Origin: Pegoplata infirma
Lineage: Eukaryota > Arthropoda > Insecta > Diptera > Anthomyiidae
NCBI GenBank assembly: GCA_963921195.1
Contig: OY992536.1
Span: 320,805,038 to 320,869,037, forward strand
DNA: 64,000 nucleotides
Reading direction: 5' to 3'
Below, in pieces: positions 33,765 through 45,349 of the stretch. The notes beneath the pieces were generated by a model. That model searched no databases and was not told the DNA's origin. It was given only the letters and a program-made list of their open reading frames with translations. The position numbers and the translations under genes are program-made. Position 1 is the first letter of the stretch. Each line of letters starts with the position of its first letter.

Positions 33765-34640
33765 TGAAATTTTAGTATTTAGTATTTATTTATTTCATTT
33801 TCTATAACCTAGCCCATTGGCCATAATCGGTTACTAATTTCTACTTACAAAAATTTGTACTTAACAGTTATTAATATAAAAATAAAAATATGAACACAGA
33901 AGAACTTATAAGTATGTATATATAAATGTAAATAATAGGCATAAACCAATTATTAAAAAATAAAAAAAAAATAAAGTAAAGAGAAGCAAAAATAGTAATT
34001 AACCGATCCCAAGGTAGTTTAAATGTTAAAATATAAAAAATATGTAAAAGCTTTAATTTGTAACCAATCTAGATAAAAAAATATATATATTCATCATGTT
34101 ATAAAACATCATTATGCGACATTACATCAAATATTTTTTTCCTGAATGTATCAACGGAAAAATCAAACGTTTTTAATGTTTCCGGTAATTTATTGAATAC
34201 ACGAGCTACTCGAACATGGAATGAACGCTCCAAAAGCGGAGTCAATTTAGGAATTTTTAACTGTTTATTCCTCACAGATCTACCAAATTGAAAAAATTCT
34301 ACTAAATACACAGGTGTTCCTAATTTATAAACTTTATAAAAATGTAAAAGATTTCTTATTCTTATATATTTCATAAGTGAACACCCCAAAAATTTTAATA
34401 CAAATGGCGAAATATGCTGATGAATTCGGAGAGAATAAAGATATCTCATAACCCTATTAAAAGCCAAATTAATTTTTTTCATAACGTAACCCAAAGATCC
34501 AGAGTACAACTCTAAACAGTATAAAAATATTGGCATTAATAAACCATGGACAACTTTTATCTTAACATGCAAAGGCAACATTAAGTTAAGGCTATACAAC
34601 TTTCTCAATTTTGTTGACAAATTCATGTTCAGCATGCAAA
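33765..34640 (-). mobile_element. 5'-truncated LINE fragment with 3' tail
   Basis: The minus-strand coding remnant 34635-34099 is followed by about 330 bp of non-coding 3' sequence and a tail of TAAATACTAAATACTAAAAT at the low-coordinate end. Truncation at the 5' side is usual for LINE copies. Confidence 0.75.
34099..34635 (-). pseudogene. C-terminal fragment of a LINE reverse transcriptase protein
   Basis: A 178-codon open frame. It contains 'LPLHVKIKVVHGLLMPIFLY', 'LELYSG', 'NLAFNRVMRYLY', 'IRNLLHFYKVYKLGTPVYL' and 'ERSFHVRVARVFNKLPETLK'. This is the thumb/C-terminal region following the polymerase core in insect non-LTR retrotransposons. The core motifs are absent because the copy is 5' truncated. 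It has a different C-terminal type from the LINE at 10650-13221, so it belongs to another family. The ATG at its start is internal to the original protein and the fragment is not expected to be functional. Confidence 0.85.
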
Positions 34641-34950
34641 AACTAGTATGAAAACATGTATTGCAAGATAAAATTATTAAAAAAAAAATTTAAAATTAAT
34701 TATTTGAAAATATAGAGGGTTTTGCATCAGAAAAATTAATTGTGTAAGATAGAGAAAATCAAAAATGTAGCAAACAAAAAAATAATTTTTTTCTGAATTT
34801 TACACCATAAGTTTGGACCGTTTTACTGAATATTTTGCCATCAATAAGTAATTTTCGTGAAAATGGAAGATAGAGGGTTTTGAATATAGGACCTCGATAT
34901 AATTTTATCAAATTATATACAATTATATAAAAAACTTTTTTTTCCTCGGG

Positions 34951-35460
34951 TTAGTAGTGATTTGTTTTGTTAGCTAAAGTTAAGTTAAGCTGAAGTTGAT
35001 ACGCAAAAACTAATGCTTAAAAATATCTCTGTTGTTCAATTGTAAATTTCATTGTATTCCCACTAACTAGGAAATCTGTTAAATCAGTCCCACTGTGCGT
35101 TGCTTTTAAATACATATTTAACAATTAAATTTAAAATATTTAGTAAGTTTTTTTTGGTTTAATAATGAATAAACCAACCACCGTTAAAATTATGTGGGCT
35201 TATAAAATGGATTTATAGAAATAATAATGCAAAACCAAATATTATTTGAGGTTTAAGCAAAAAAATTAAAAAATAATATACAAATGATATTTAGTTTAAT
35301 TATGCAACCATTTGTGGTATTTCTAAATTGATTTAATACTTAATGTATTTACATTTTAAATAATTTTAATATTTATCTAATACACATTATGTACATTACT
35401 AATGAATCATATAGATTTTTAATTAAAATTCTTTTTTTTGTTGTTTTTATTTATTTGCAG
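34951..35460. other. A/T-rich intron sequence upstream of the Ly6 exon
   Basis: No exon, repeat end or RNA gene is seen. It ends with the polypyrimidine/acceptor text TTTTTATTTATTTGCAG at 35444-35460. Confidence 0.55.
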
Positions 35461-36663
35461 AAATATGTTAGTGAACTATCAATTGTACGTGATTGTGCTA
35501 CTGAATGCGCTGAGAAAGGTGAGTAAAATTTGAAAAATAATTTATTACATAAAAAAAAAAAACAAGTAAGAAAATTATAGTCGGTCAAGACCGACCATAT
35601 AATACCCTACACCAGTGTTTCCCGGAAAATGGGTACCAGGTCCAAACATGGACCAATTGGGTCCATCATTTGTGAAGCCTCTACTAAGTCTACATAACAC
35701 TCACATACCAAATTTGAGTGAAATTGGCATATATTTGTTGCAAATAATCCGCTTTTAGTAATATCGGGCGAAATTTTCATAGTCCAAAAGTCCAAAAATA
35801 GTCCAATTATAATCAGATTTTTGGGTTATTAAAGTATGCGTTAAGCACACACAAACAAAATTTTAATCAAATTTTTTATATTTTCATAAAATTTTATAGA
35901 TTTATGTGAATATCGGGAGGGTGGTTTGTATGGGGGCTACAAGAAGATTCCTTCGAAATTCGAAAATCTATTAAAATATGGTTGTTAGGGTCATTTTACC
36001 CAAATTTAAAGGGGACGTTTGTATGTTGACTAGGTCAACACATGGACTGATTTTTTCCAATTTCAATAGCGTCCGTCCTTGGGTCAAGAGAAGCTTAAGT
36101 TTCAAATTTCAGACAAATCGGTTAAAAATTTCGACCTGTATCGTGCCCACAACGTTTACATGGACGGACGGACAGACGGACTGACGGACATCGCTAAATC
36201 GACTCAAAAAGTGATTCTTAGTCGATCGGTATTTTTGAAAGTGGGTCTAGGACCAATATATTTCGGGTAGTTACAAACATCAGCACAAACTCATTATACC
36301 CTGTACCACTAGAAAAAGTCCCGTAATCTCATTTTACCAATATTTAACAGTTTTCCTTGTTTTTTAACAAAAAAATTTTCGATCGAAATTAAAATGTTTC
36401 TTGGAATTTTGCAATTTTTAATGATTTTTAAAAAAAAACTGAACAAACCTAATGATTTTTAACTTTGTTTTCCCAAATGTTTTTAACTTTTTGTATTCTT
36501 TTTTCTTTAATTTCCAGAAATTTGGGAAACCCAAACTTATTGCTGTCCAGAAGATGGCTGTAATGGTTCATCATCTTTGGAGGCTTCAGTGATGGTTATA
36601 ATGTTGCCCATGGTGTTTTATATAGTAAATGAAGTTATGAATCTGATTAAGCAACGTCGTTAA
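35461..36663 (+). CDS. Ly6/three-finger family protein, last two exons (35461-35518, 36518-36663)
   Basis: This is the C-terminal part of a small cysteine-rich surface protein gene. Exon A follows a TTTGCAG acceptor and reads 'KYVSELSIVRDCATECAEK'. The donor AAAG|GTGAGT splits a codon after its first base. Exon B follows TTTCCAG, restores the frame, and reads 'EIWETQTYCCPEDGCNGS', then a hydrophobic stretch 'VMVIMLPMVFYIV' and a basic end 'KQRR' with TAA at 36661-36663. The CC-x4-CN signature is the closing motif of the Ly6/uPAR three-finger fold. In insects such proteins are usually GPI-anchored and act in junctions, ion-channel regulation or surface signalling. The signal peptide and first cysteines must be on upstream exons that I could not find. 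The basic tail after the hydrophobic segment is atypical for a GPI signal. The specific paralogue is not identified. Confidence 0.85.
35519..36517 (+). other. Ly6 gene intron (999 bp) with a mini-me-like element
   Basis: GTGAGT...TTTCCAG intron. Positions about 35562-36316 hold an inverse-orientation mini-me-like copy; the rest is A/T-rich. Confidence 0.85.
35562..36316. mobile_element. mini-me / DINE-1-like element in the Ly6 intron
   Basis: It begins ACAAGTAAGAAAATTATAG with the hairpin GTCGGTCAAGACCGAC and 'ataataccctaca'. It contains 'tggacggacggacagacgga' as a short microsatellite followed by 'catcgctaaatcgactc', and ends 'tataccctgtaccact'. It has the same architecture as the other copies, but is a more diverged subfamily. 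Confidence 0.75.
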
Positions 36664-38251
36664 AATGAATTGAAATTTCTTTATTATAATTTAAGTAATA
36701 TTTTATGTTAGTAATTAAGTTCTTTTATAATTTAAAATTTTATGTGTTATTAATAAACAAAAATTCTACTTTAAAAGGGACCTAAAAGAAATGGCTTAAC
36801 TTTTTAGTTGATATAATTTTCTTTTACAAAATTTAATTGAATGGATTATCTAGAAATATAAAATTTAATGTAATAAATAAAATTATTTAAATAATATAAT
36901 TTTTTGTTTTTATTTTATTAATTTATTAATTTGTTAAAAAAAAAATTTAAACAGTCTTCCCAGCAATAAATTAAAGAAAAAAAAAATTCTAAGGAAAGTT
37001 GAAAGAATAAAAAAAAAATTAAAGGAATTTATTAAATAATTGAAGGTTACATGGAGACGAAACAAGAAGATGAAAAAAAAAATATATATATATAAAAAAT
37101 AAAAGAAAAATCATTGACAAAACAAAAATTCTAAAATTTTATTAACAATTTACAACCAACAAAAAAAAAAAAATTAATAAATTATTATAAAAAAACACAA
37201 GAAAACTAAATATATTTAATATTAACAAGTATTTTCAGTCATTCAACTATTTAAAAAAAAAAAAAAAAAATAATAATATGTTTTACTTTTTAATTCACAC
37301 AAGAAAGTTGAAAAACCATTTATCATCAACAAAGTTTTAAAATTATTAAAAACACAAACGCTTTAATACTTAAATTTTATTAGAATTCCTCATCCTTTAA
37401 TTAAAAAAAACTTATTTTTTTGACAAAATTTCAATATTATAATTAACAAAAGAACAGTTGAAAAAAAAAAAAATATTATGCAATATACAGTTTCATAAAA
37501 GTTGTTTAATGGGGTATTCTGAAATTGTATATTCCTGGTAATATTTAAACAAATAATTTTAAAAATTTTATTTAATTTAAGTTATTAACAAGAAAATTGG
37601 ATAAGATTTACACTAAAAATAATTGCTAAATTGTCCATTTAAAAAAGGCGTAAAAGGCTGAAAAAGAAAGAGGTCTACTCTTTAAAAAAAAGTTAGATCA
37701 GTTAACTACTTTGAATTGGTTAAATTTTAACAAATTACAACAACTTGCGTAAATTTTAATTAATTTTAATTAAAATTACACAATCTGTTAGAATTTACAC
37801 AATTTATATTTGCAAACAGATCTCATTTTAATTAGAGTGCACTAATTGTGAAAAACGTGAAAATGTGAAAATTTGAAAATGTTCATACATTTTTGTGCTG
37901 TAGCAGATCTTAAAGATATATATTAGGGTGGTCACGGTTCCGAACTTCAAATTTTGAGAAAATTTTGAATTAATCATTTATAAATCTTAATAAGCTGAGG
38001 GGTCATCCCGTGCAGAAATCCAATTGTTTTTTTAAGAACCGCCATAATACTATATATAAAGCCACATTATATCAAGTGACCGCTAATTAAGATATTAAAG
38101 ATCAAAGATAATGATTTTTTTTTCAAGTATCTTGGTTTTTGTATTTCGTGTTAAACTTGATTCTTTAAACACAAATTTGATAATATACGTTTGAAACTAG
38201 AGACTAAAAGTAGTAAAGCTGAATTTACAGTTTTTCATTTCGTAATCCTGT
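36664..38251. other. Ly6 3' UTR candidate and A/T-rich DNA
   Basis: An AATAAA polyadenylation signal lies at 36752-36757, with others near 36874. Beyond these, long A-rich and T-rich runs follow to about 37900. At about 37925 a TAGGGTGGTCACGG word resembles hairpin-element ends, without a visible partner. No gene is seen. Confidence 0.55.
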
Positions 38252-38466
38252 ACCCGATTTCTGTAACTATGCGAGAAGTTTTCGCATCGAAAAAAATAAA
38301 TGAACATTATGGTCATCTTATACTTAACAGAGTGAATTAAAAAAACAGCTTTGCATTTTTTTCGTATTGGCAACATTGTAGTCACCCTGTAAAAAATTAA
38401 ATGACTACAATATTGTTTTGTTGTTCCCGATGCGAAAACTTTTCGCATAGTTACAGAAACTGGGCA
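38252..38466. repeat. Small inverted repeat
   Basis: 'acccgatttctgtaactatg' and 'gcgagaagttttcgcat' on the left pair with 'atgcgaaaacttttcgcat' and 'agttacagaaactgggc' on the right. It is 215 bp, the size of a MITE. No gene. Confidence 0.7.
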
Positions 38467-38753
38467 CTGTTTGCTTTTAAAAGGATTTCAAAGTTTTAGA
38501 GGATTACATTTTTGTAAAATATTTTTTAAATATTTGTACTTGTCCAAAGATGCCTCTAGTGATGTCAAATGAAAGACGAGGATCTCCGCTATTTTTTTTT
38601 TCATTTTCTTATTTTGACATATTAGAAAAAAGTAGGTAAGTAACGTTCTTTCAAAACTGTATTCTTCAATATTATTTAAAATTTTTAACAAAATATTTTG
38701 ATAAAGTTTTGGAAGGGCAATATTAACATCCTCTTTCCAGATATGGCAAATTA

Positions 38754-39211
38754 AACAAGTAAAAAAGTTAAATTCGGCCTTGCCGAATGTAGTAATACCC
38801 TCCACAATTTCAAAAAGATTATTGCAAACAACTATATTTAAAAGGAAATTACTTTTGAAAAAAAAAAAATTTTGAAAAAAAAATTCCGCGAAAAAAAATT
38901 TTGTTAAAAAAAAAAATCCGCGATTTTTTTCTTTTTTTGTCAAAAAATATGTTCGTACTTGTTTAAATACCATTTGTTGTTCAATTATGTTCACATATGT
39001 CAACCAGAAGCCGAATTAAAGCATTTTGTATTTTTGGGTTATGTTGAATGTACTGAAATTTTTGAGTTGTGCTTACATTTGCGTTCATAACTTTTGAACC
39101 GCTGAACCGATATCGCTCAGATTCAATACCAAACTTCTCGGGAGAATTTCCAATATATATGTTAAGTTTCAGTCATCTCTGTGCAATATTTTGTCCGCGA
39201 GAGCATTTTCC

Positions 39212-39257
<46 letters not shown>

Positions 39258-39565
39258 GGACAGACGGATAGACGGACAGACGGACAGACGGACAGACGGA
39301 CAGACGGACAGACGGACAGACGGACAGACGGACAGACGGACAGACGGACAGACGGACAGACGGACAGACGGACAGACGGACAGACGGACAGACGGACAGA
39401 CGGACAGACGGACAGACGGACAGACGGACATCGCTAGAAGGTCTTAAAATCGATCGGGCATCATGAATATATATACTTTATGGGGTCCCTGACCGATATT
39501 TCGATGAGTTACAAACAGAATGACAAACTTATATATACCCTCTATCACTAAGTGGAGGGTATAAA
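38754..39565. mobile_element. mini-me / DINE-1-like element with GACR microsatellite
   Basis: It starts AACAAGTAAAAAAGTTAAATT with the hairpin ATTCGGCCTTGCCGAAT and 'agtaataccctcca'. It then has 'ttttgaaccgctgaaccgat', the long GACA/GACG tract, 'catcgctagaaggtc', 'atatatactttatggggtc', and 'ccctctatcactaagtggag'. It is in inverse orientation relative to the copy at 1815. A 171-codon frame partly overlapping its left end is Phe/Lys low-complexity and not a gene. Confidence 0.8.
39213..39430. repeat. (GACA)n/(GACAGACG)n microsatellite
   Basis: About 218 bp: pure GACA units first, then a regular GACGGACA octamer repeat. Open frames on both strands across it encode only Thr-Asp-Arg-Gln or Ser-Val-Cys-Pro repeats and are artefacts of the microsatellite. 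Confidence 0.95.
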
Positions 39566-40186
39566 AAAAATGGAAAAAATAACCAAGATTCTCCTTATTC
39601 ATTTTCTACAATATTGTAAGACAAGTATAAATATTTTGAAACTACTATTTACAAAATGTAATCCTTAAAAACTTTCCCAATAATCGGTTCCAGAACGCAT
39701 CATTTTACCCTGCAACCGATTCTACTTAACATTCCAGAATCAATGATTTTTGTTTGAAATTGTCCCAAAAGCAATCGTTTTTTAGACCAAGTAGTTTTTT
39801 TGAAAAATAATTTTATATACAAAATTTTGTTGTGATTACCATAGAATACATTCAGGAATCTGTTGAACCAGGAATTCGTTCCAAAAAATTTTCCTGGGTT
39901 TTAAAAGGAAAGAGGACTACGAAACAAAAAACTGTAATGGCGGTTTGACTCCATTTGATCTCTACATTCAGACGTAAGTCATCCGGTTCATGTTAAATTT
40001 TGGCTATAGGGCAGTGTAATTAGAGTTACCAGTTTAGGTGTTTTTTTTAGAAAAATTTTAACATGATAATCTTTTAAGGCTGGTGTCTAATTTTAAAAGT
40101 GATGCAGGACGCCACCTCAGTTTGACTTTATAAGCTACAGACTGAAAAAAAGAAAATAAGAATTACTGTTTCTATTTTCTTAACAT
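39566..40186. other. Intergenic DNA
   Basis: No repeat ends, exons or RNA genes were recognised. Confidence 0.5.
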
Positions 40187-40772
40187 AAACAAGTGAGAGC
40201 GTTAAATTCGGCTGTGCCGAATCTTTGATACCCTCCAACATGTTAAAATACATATACAAAATTTCAGAGGCGTTTTTGTGGAGGGGGCTCTGTGGGGGTG
40301 CTGGGGAATACCTTCCCCAACGCGATAAATGTTTACTAAATTATTTATTATGCTTTTTGAACTAAAGTTATACGATTTTCTCATAATTTTTATGTTTTTT
40401 TTAATCCACGCCCACAAAAAGGGGCTGGGCAAAAATAAAACAATATTTTGTAGCTCCCCGGGGTCTAACTGTAGGACTTTTAAGTCCTTAAGACATAAAA
40501 TGTTTTATTTGTTTAACAAAAATGCAAAAAAAGCTGTAAAAAATGCCGTTTTTAAAGAGGCTTTTTTAGTTCTTTAAGGGGGAACTTTTTTGCCCCTTAT
40601 CCGATTTTATCCATTTCCGAACTTAACCGGCCTATGACTATAAGACACAATCGTGCCAATTTTCAGGGGGCTAGCTCTTTTATTTTGGACTGAATCGTGC
40701 TTTATACAGACGGACGGACGGACATTCATAGAATGACTTATAATCGATCATAGATCAATAATATATATACAC

Positions 40773-41882
40773 TAGAGTGTCCCTTATTTTGGAAATGTTC
40801 GAAATGTTGAGACGGTACCCGCTCATTTTTTTCCTTTTGACTTAAAAATAACTCAGGAAAAATTTTACGCCCCTAGGACCACGCCTTCCCTACGCGACGG
40901 GGCCTTAAAGAGCGGGGCCTTAAAAATCATTTTTCCATACAAACCAAAAAAATTTTTTTTTGATTTTTAATTTTTTTGTTATTATTTATTATATTACTTG
41001 GTTTGCTTATTCACGACAAAAAATTTGATTTTGGTGGGATAAGTCTTTCAGCGCTAAAAAATTTTTAGCAAAAAAAAATTTTGAGCCGCCGGGGTCCTAC
41101 AGTAAAAAATTTTTAAAAAATATTTTTTTTTAGTTTTGACCAGCAACGGTTTTAGCTGCTATGTTGCTTTAAATGATATATATTCCAAAAAAAAAAATTA
41201 TTCATATCTGTGACATCTTTATCTTTTTCGAAAAAAAAATTTTGAGCCGTAGGGATCCTACGGTAAAAAATTTTTAAAAAATATTTTTTTTTAGTTTTGA
41301 AAAGTAACGGTTTTAGTTGTTATGTTGTTTTTAATGATATATATTCCAAAAAAAATATTTTTCATATTTGTGACATCTTTATCGTGTATCGAAATAAATC
41401 AACAATGCATTTTTTACCCTTTTTTAGAACACGATAAAGATGTCACAGATACAAAAAATATTTTTTTATGAATATATATCATTTAAAGCAACATAGCAGC
41501 TAAACCCGTTGCTGGTCAAAACTAAAAAAAAATATTTTTTAAAAATTTTTTACTGTAGGACCCCGGCGGCTCAAAATTTTTTTTTGCGAAAAATTTTTTA
41601 GCGCTGAAAGACATATCCCACCAATATCAAATTTTTTGTCGTGAATAAGCAAACCAAGTAATATAATAAATAATAACAAAAAAATTAAAAATCAAAAAAA
41701 AATTTTTTTGGTTTGTATGGAAAAATGATTTTTAAGGCCCCGCTCTTTAAGGCCCCGTCGCGTAGGGAAGGCGTGGTCCTAGGGGCGTAAAATTTTTCCT
41801 GAGTTATTTTTAAGTCAAAAGGAAAAAAATGAGCGGGTACCGTCTCAAGATTTCCAACATTTCCAAAATAAGGGACACTCTA
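40773..41882. mobile_element. Long hairpin element, TAGAGTGTCCC ends, 8-bp target copies
   Basis: It starts TAGAGTGTCCCTTATTTTGG and ends CCAAAATAAGGGACACTCTA, flanked by exact ATATACAC copies (40765-40772 and 41883-41890). The whole 1,110 bp is two complementary arms around a centre near 41330 ('gcgggtaccgtctca', 'gggaaggcgtggtcctaggg' and its complement). No coding sequence. Confidence 0.88.
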
Positions 41883-41887
41883 ATATA

Positions 41888-42532
41888 CACTCATAAAAGT
41901 TTTACAGTTACTGTTTCACAGTCAAACAAATAGTTTTCGTTTCAGTTAATATTAAAAGAAAATTCGTTTGTTTCACATACAAATATTCTAAACAACTTTT
42001 TGAACGTTTATTCAAATACATAACTGTCTTTTAAATAAAATTTTCCGTAACGTTTGTTTTTTTCAGTTATTTAAAAAACAAACCACATTATTTTATTTGT
42101 CGTTTGTTATTTGTCAGTTATTTAAAAATTTCTAAAATTAGAATTTTTTTTTTTTGAATTTGAAAATGGAATTTAGTTGCTGAAAATATAAGTAGCTTGT
42201 GGCACAGAGGGTAGCGTGCTGGGCTATCAGCCAGAAATTATGAGTTCGATTCTGCTCAGGTTCGAAGTTTTTTAAAATTATTTCTAAAAAAATAATTAAA
42301 AATGAATGTAAATTTCCGTTATTTTAACCGTTTTTTCCGTAAAATTTTGTCAGTCATTTTTTACGGATTTTTAAGTTATTTTTACGGATTTCAACAGTTA
42401 TTAATTAACATTTAAAAATAACTGAGAAATGTTTTTGTTTTAAATGAAATGTAAGTAGTCCGTTTTTTAAATAAAGTTTCATTTGTTTCAAACGTATTTT
42501 CTGTTGAATTTACTTACATAATATTTTAAGTG
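41888..42532. mobile_element. MITE, CACTCA ends (different interior)
   Basis: The left end CACTCATAAAAG and right end TTTTAAGTG are short inverted ends, with TA at 41886-41887 and 42533-42534. The interior repeats 'cagttattt', 'ttttccgtaa' and 'aaacaaa' words and contains a tRNA-like stretch. 645 bp. Confidence 0.75.
42192..42262 (+). other. tRNA-like segment (SINE head relic?)
   Basis: It contains an A-box-like TGGCACAGAGGG, an anticodon-arm-like CTGGGCTATCAGCCAG and a B-box-like GAGTTCGATTC in the right order and spacing. The acceptor stem is not convincing, so it is not called a tRNA gene. It lies inside the MITE at 41888-42532. Confidence 0.5.
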
Positions 42533-42622
42533 TACTTTATGGGGTCCCCGACCGATATTTCTATGCGTTACAAACGGAACACAAAGTGAGTATACCCCCA
42601 TACTGTGGTTGGAGGGTATAAA

Positions 42623-43999
42623 AAGTTTGTAACTTCGTTTTGTAACTTGGATAATAAATCACCTGCTGGTGAATAAAAACGTTTTTCACCAGCTGGTGAT
42701 AAAACGTAACATAATTATTTTTTAACCAAAAAATTTTTTTTCATCAATTTTTACTTTTTTTTTCATAATTTTTTTTTGTTATTTCATCAATATTTTTTTC
42801 GCAATTTTTTTTTATTAAAAAAAAAAATTTTTTCATCCCTTTTTTTTTTGTTAGATAATTTTTTTTTCATCATAAAAAACTTTTTTCATCAAAAAAAATT
42901 TTTTAAATTTTTTTCTGAAATTTTCACCAAAATTACTTTTTTACCAAGTCCAAACTTCAGGTATAAAAATTTTCCAAATGTTTAATGAACAAAAAACAAG
43001 TGAGATTGGAAAACTCTTTTATACTCTCCAAAATGGAAAAATACTCTTTTGCACTTAAGTAATATACTCATTTTCCAAATTTACAGCTCTTTTGGTTTGT
43101 ACTGCATTTTGCTTTCCACAGATAGATGGAAGGAAGTATGTATATAGCTAGAGTGTCTTAGAAAAGGAAAATGGCAATTATACCAAAATCTTCAGCAGAA
43201 CATTGTAAAGATTTAATGTTTTGGGCAAGAGTACAAAATTCGCAGGCATTTTTTACTTTGTTCGGAACTTTTATAATTTTCAAGTCAAAAAAGGAACCCT
43301 ACATGTCCAACGTTTTTGTTAATTAATGTTGACCCTAAACGGCAACTATTCCGACTCCAACAATGTTGAAATTAGGAAAAAATATTTTTTTTTGTATAGT
43401 AAAACGGCATCTGTCGAATCTTTTATATAAAAGCCCAGAAAACATAAAATACCGATAAATCTGTTTTCCAATTTTTCTATCACATCAGATTTTTGAAAAA
43501 AAATCCTGTGTAGATTAAAAAAACATCGTCCCATGTAAAAATGGATTATATCTGTTCATATCTGAACAGATGGGTTTTTTATATTTAATAGTATCTGCTC
43601 AAATCTGACAAATCTAAAATTTAGTCCTAATATTGTCAGATCTGATTAAAAACAGATCCAGGAATTGATAAACAAACTGGGATCTTACAGATCTGATACA
43701 ATCATATTTAATAAGAGATTAAGATTTATTATACAAAATTCTTAATCCTTTCTTAGCTTACAATCGTATGTACCAATTATCTAACTAAATTTTATAATAT
43801 TTAAAAATAATAAAACATTTTCTTTCGAGTTTTTAATTTCAATATTAAGATTCTTAGTTTTTCTTTAAAAATGGGAAGAGGGTTGTTAAAAAACGATTCT
43901 CACAAACAGAAAACAAATTTGCGAATTTCCAACTGAAATTCAATTAGTACAACAAAAATTCGGTTGATATATTATATATGTGTCACCACAGTTCAATTC
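42623..43999. other. A/T-rich DNA, low-complexity
   Basis: A small hairpin TCACCTGCTGGTGA/TCACCAGCTGGTGA lies at about 42659-42702, followed by a long TTTTTTCATCA-type low-complexity run (42715-42950). From 43531 the text CCCATGTAAAAATGG and repeated ATCTGATC/CAGATCTG words resemble interiors of the CCCGTGTAAAA family. No gene. Confidence 0.5.
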
Positions 44000-45349
44000 A
44001 CACAAAAAAAGTTTTTCCAATGAACGACTTTCATAATATTTATGAGCAAATTCATATAATTTTTATAACTTTTTCATAATACTTATAAACTTTTGTATAG
44101 TATTTATGAATAAATCATACACGGTGCCCTGGAGTGGATTTAAATAAAATTTTGGTGTTACTCCAATTTTTAAGCGGATTATGTTTTTGGACTATAAAAG
44201 AAAGAAAATGAGCCAAAAAAGAAAAAAAAGTACTAGGCGCTTTTTTTTGGCGGGCAAAAAGATGAATTTCAAAAAAACAAAAAAGAATTTATTCTTTCAA
44301 ATGCATTAACATTTTTTTTATACAGATGTAAATTCATCACATATTCACTTGTCAGTGAGATTTAAGTATATATGTGACATATTATTTCAGATGTGAGACT
44401 TAAAAGAATAATTTCACTATTTAGTGGGACTAAATCAAATTTCTTCTCTAATTTAATGAAAATTTTAACTCTAGCAGTTACTTCACATTTAATATTGATC
44501 CTGTTTCTAGATTTTGAAGGGGGAAGTTATCCCAACAATACAAACAAAATTTACAAAGGATTTTTGGCGAAATAAACAAAATTAAAAAAGGATATTAAGT
44601 CCATCGATAAGTTTCGCAATAAACAAATAGTCCAAAACACTTTCTGTATCTCTTTTTAAACTATTTACTTTATTTTACTCGTCCTTAGGCATTGCAAACA
44701 CATTTTTAATAATTTTTTTTAGTTTTAAAAAACATTTATAACAAAAAAAGTATTAATTCTTTTAAAATTATATGACTCACTAAGGTCTAAACTGAGGCAA
44801 CCTTGTGTTCTGCTGTCCGACTGAGTAGTACACTGAAAACTTTTAAGAACTTACATTTATAAATAATTTACAAGGACATATTTCATTTAGTTTTAATTAA
44901 TAGTGAAATTATTCTTTCAAGTCTCATATCTGGAAAAATATGTAACATATATATCTAAATCTCACTGATAAGTAAATATGTGATGAATTTACATCCGTAT
45001 ATACAAATTTTAATGCATTTGAAAGAATAAATTCTTTTTTGTTTTTTTTGAAATTCATCTTTTTGCCCGCCAAAAAAAAAAGCGCCTAGTACTTTTTTTC
45101 CTTTTTTGGCTCATTTTCTTTCTTTTATCTTCTAAAAACATAATCCACTTAAAAATTGGAGTAACACCAACATTTTATTTAAATCCTATCCAGGGCACCG
45201 TGCATAATATGTGAAATTTAAGAACTATTTAACATTTTTCATAAATAGTATGCAAAAGTTGAAAAATTTAAAGATAAAGTTCATAATTTTTATGTATTTG
45301 TTCATAAATACTATGAATTTCGTTCATTGGCAAATTTTTTTTTTCTGTG
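44000..45349. mobile_element. Nested hairpin: CACAAAAAAAG outer arms, CACGGTGCCCTGG inner arms
   Basis: The outer left 'ttttccaatgaacga' pairs with 'tcgttcattggcaaa' on the right (45320-45335), with TTCATAAATA words on both sides. The inner arms start CACGGTGCCCTGGAGTGG (44120) and end 'atccagggcaccgtg' (45202). The inner part 'aaaaaaagcgcctagtact' also matches its complement. The centre is near 44660. A 60-codon frame in the centre is unsupported. Confidence 0.8.

Larger units (their letters stand above)
32080..34900. mobile_element. TIR element, CCTATATTCAAAACCCTC ends
   Basis: The left end TATCGAGGGCCTATATTC and right end GAATATAGGACCTCGATA are inverted. The word ATAGAGGGTTTTG recurs at 32268, 32325, 34708 and the right end. 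It is nested inside the A/T element and itself hosts a LINE fragment and an inverted-repeat element. Confidence 0.75.
31074..34950. mobile_element. CCCGAGTAAAAAA-ended element carrying several nested insertions
   Basis: The left end CCCGAGTAAAAAAGTTTATA and right end ACTTTTTTTTCCTCGGG are inverted. The subterminal regions are ATATAATTATATA-rich on both sides (31090-32080 and 34900-34940). Inside lie a hAT-like MITE, a second TIR element, a LINE fragment and a CACTGTGGCCG inverted repeat. Its ends match those at 591-603, 667-680 and 1551-1563. Confidence 0.7.
40187..42622. mobile_element. mini-me-like element split by two later insertions
   Basis: The left part 40187-40772 starts AACAAGTGAGAGCGTTAAATT with the hairpin ATTCGGCTGTGCCGAAT and ends 'gaccgacggacggacat'-type text plus 'aatatatatac'. 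The right part 42535-42622 resumes 'ctttatggggtccccgaccg' and ends 'ctgtggttggagggtat'. Between them lie a hairpin element and a CACTCA MITE. Removing both restores the continuous 'atatatactttatgggg' seen in the other copies. Confidence 0.8.

Noticed and set aside
38488..39003. 171-codon minus-strand frame
   Set aside because: Phe/Lys/Leu low-complexity, partly over the mini-me end hairpin; no motif and no start context of note.
39069..39447. Open frames of 88-122 codons on both strands
   Set aside because: They consist of microsatellite translation (Thr-Asp-Arg-Gln or Ser-Val-Cys-Pro repeats) inside a mini-me-like element.
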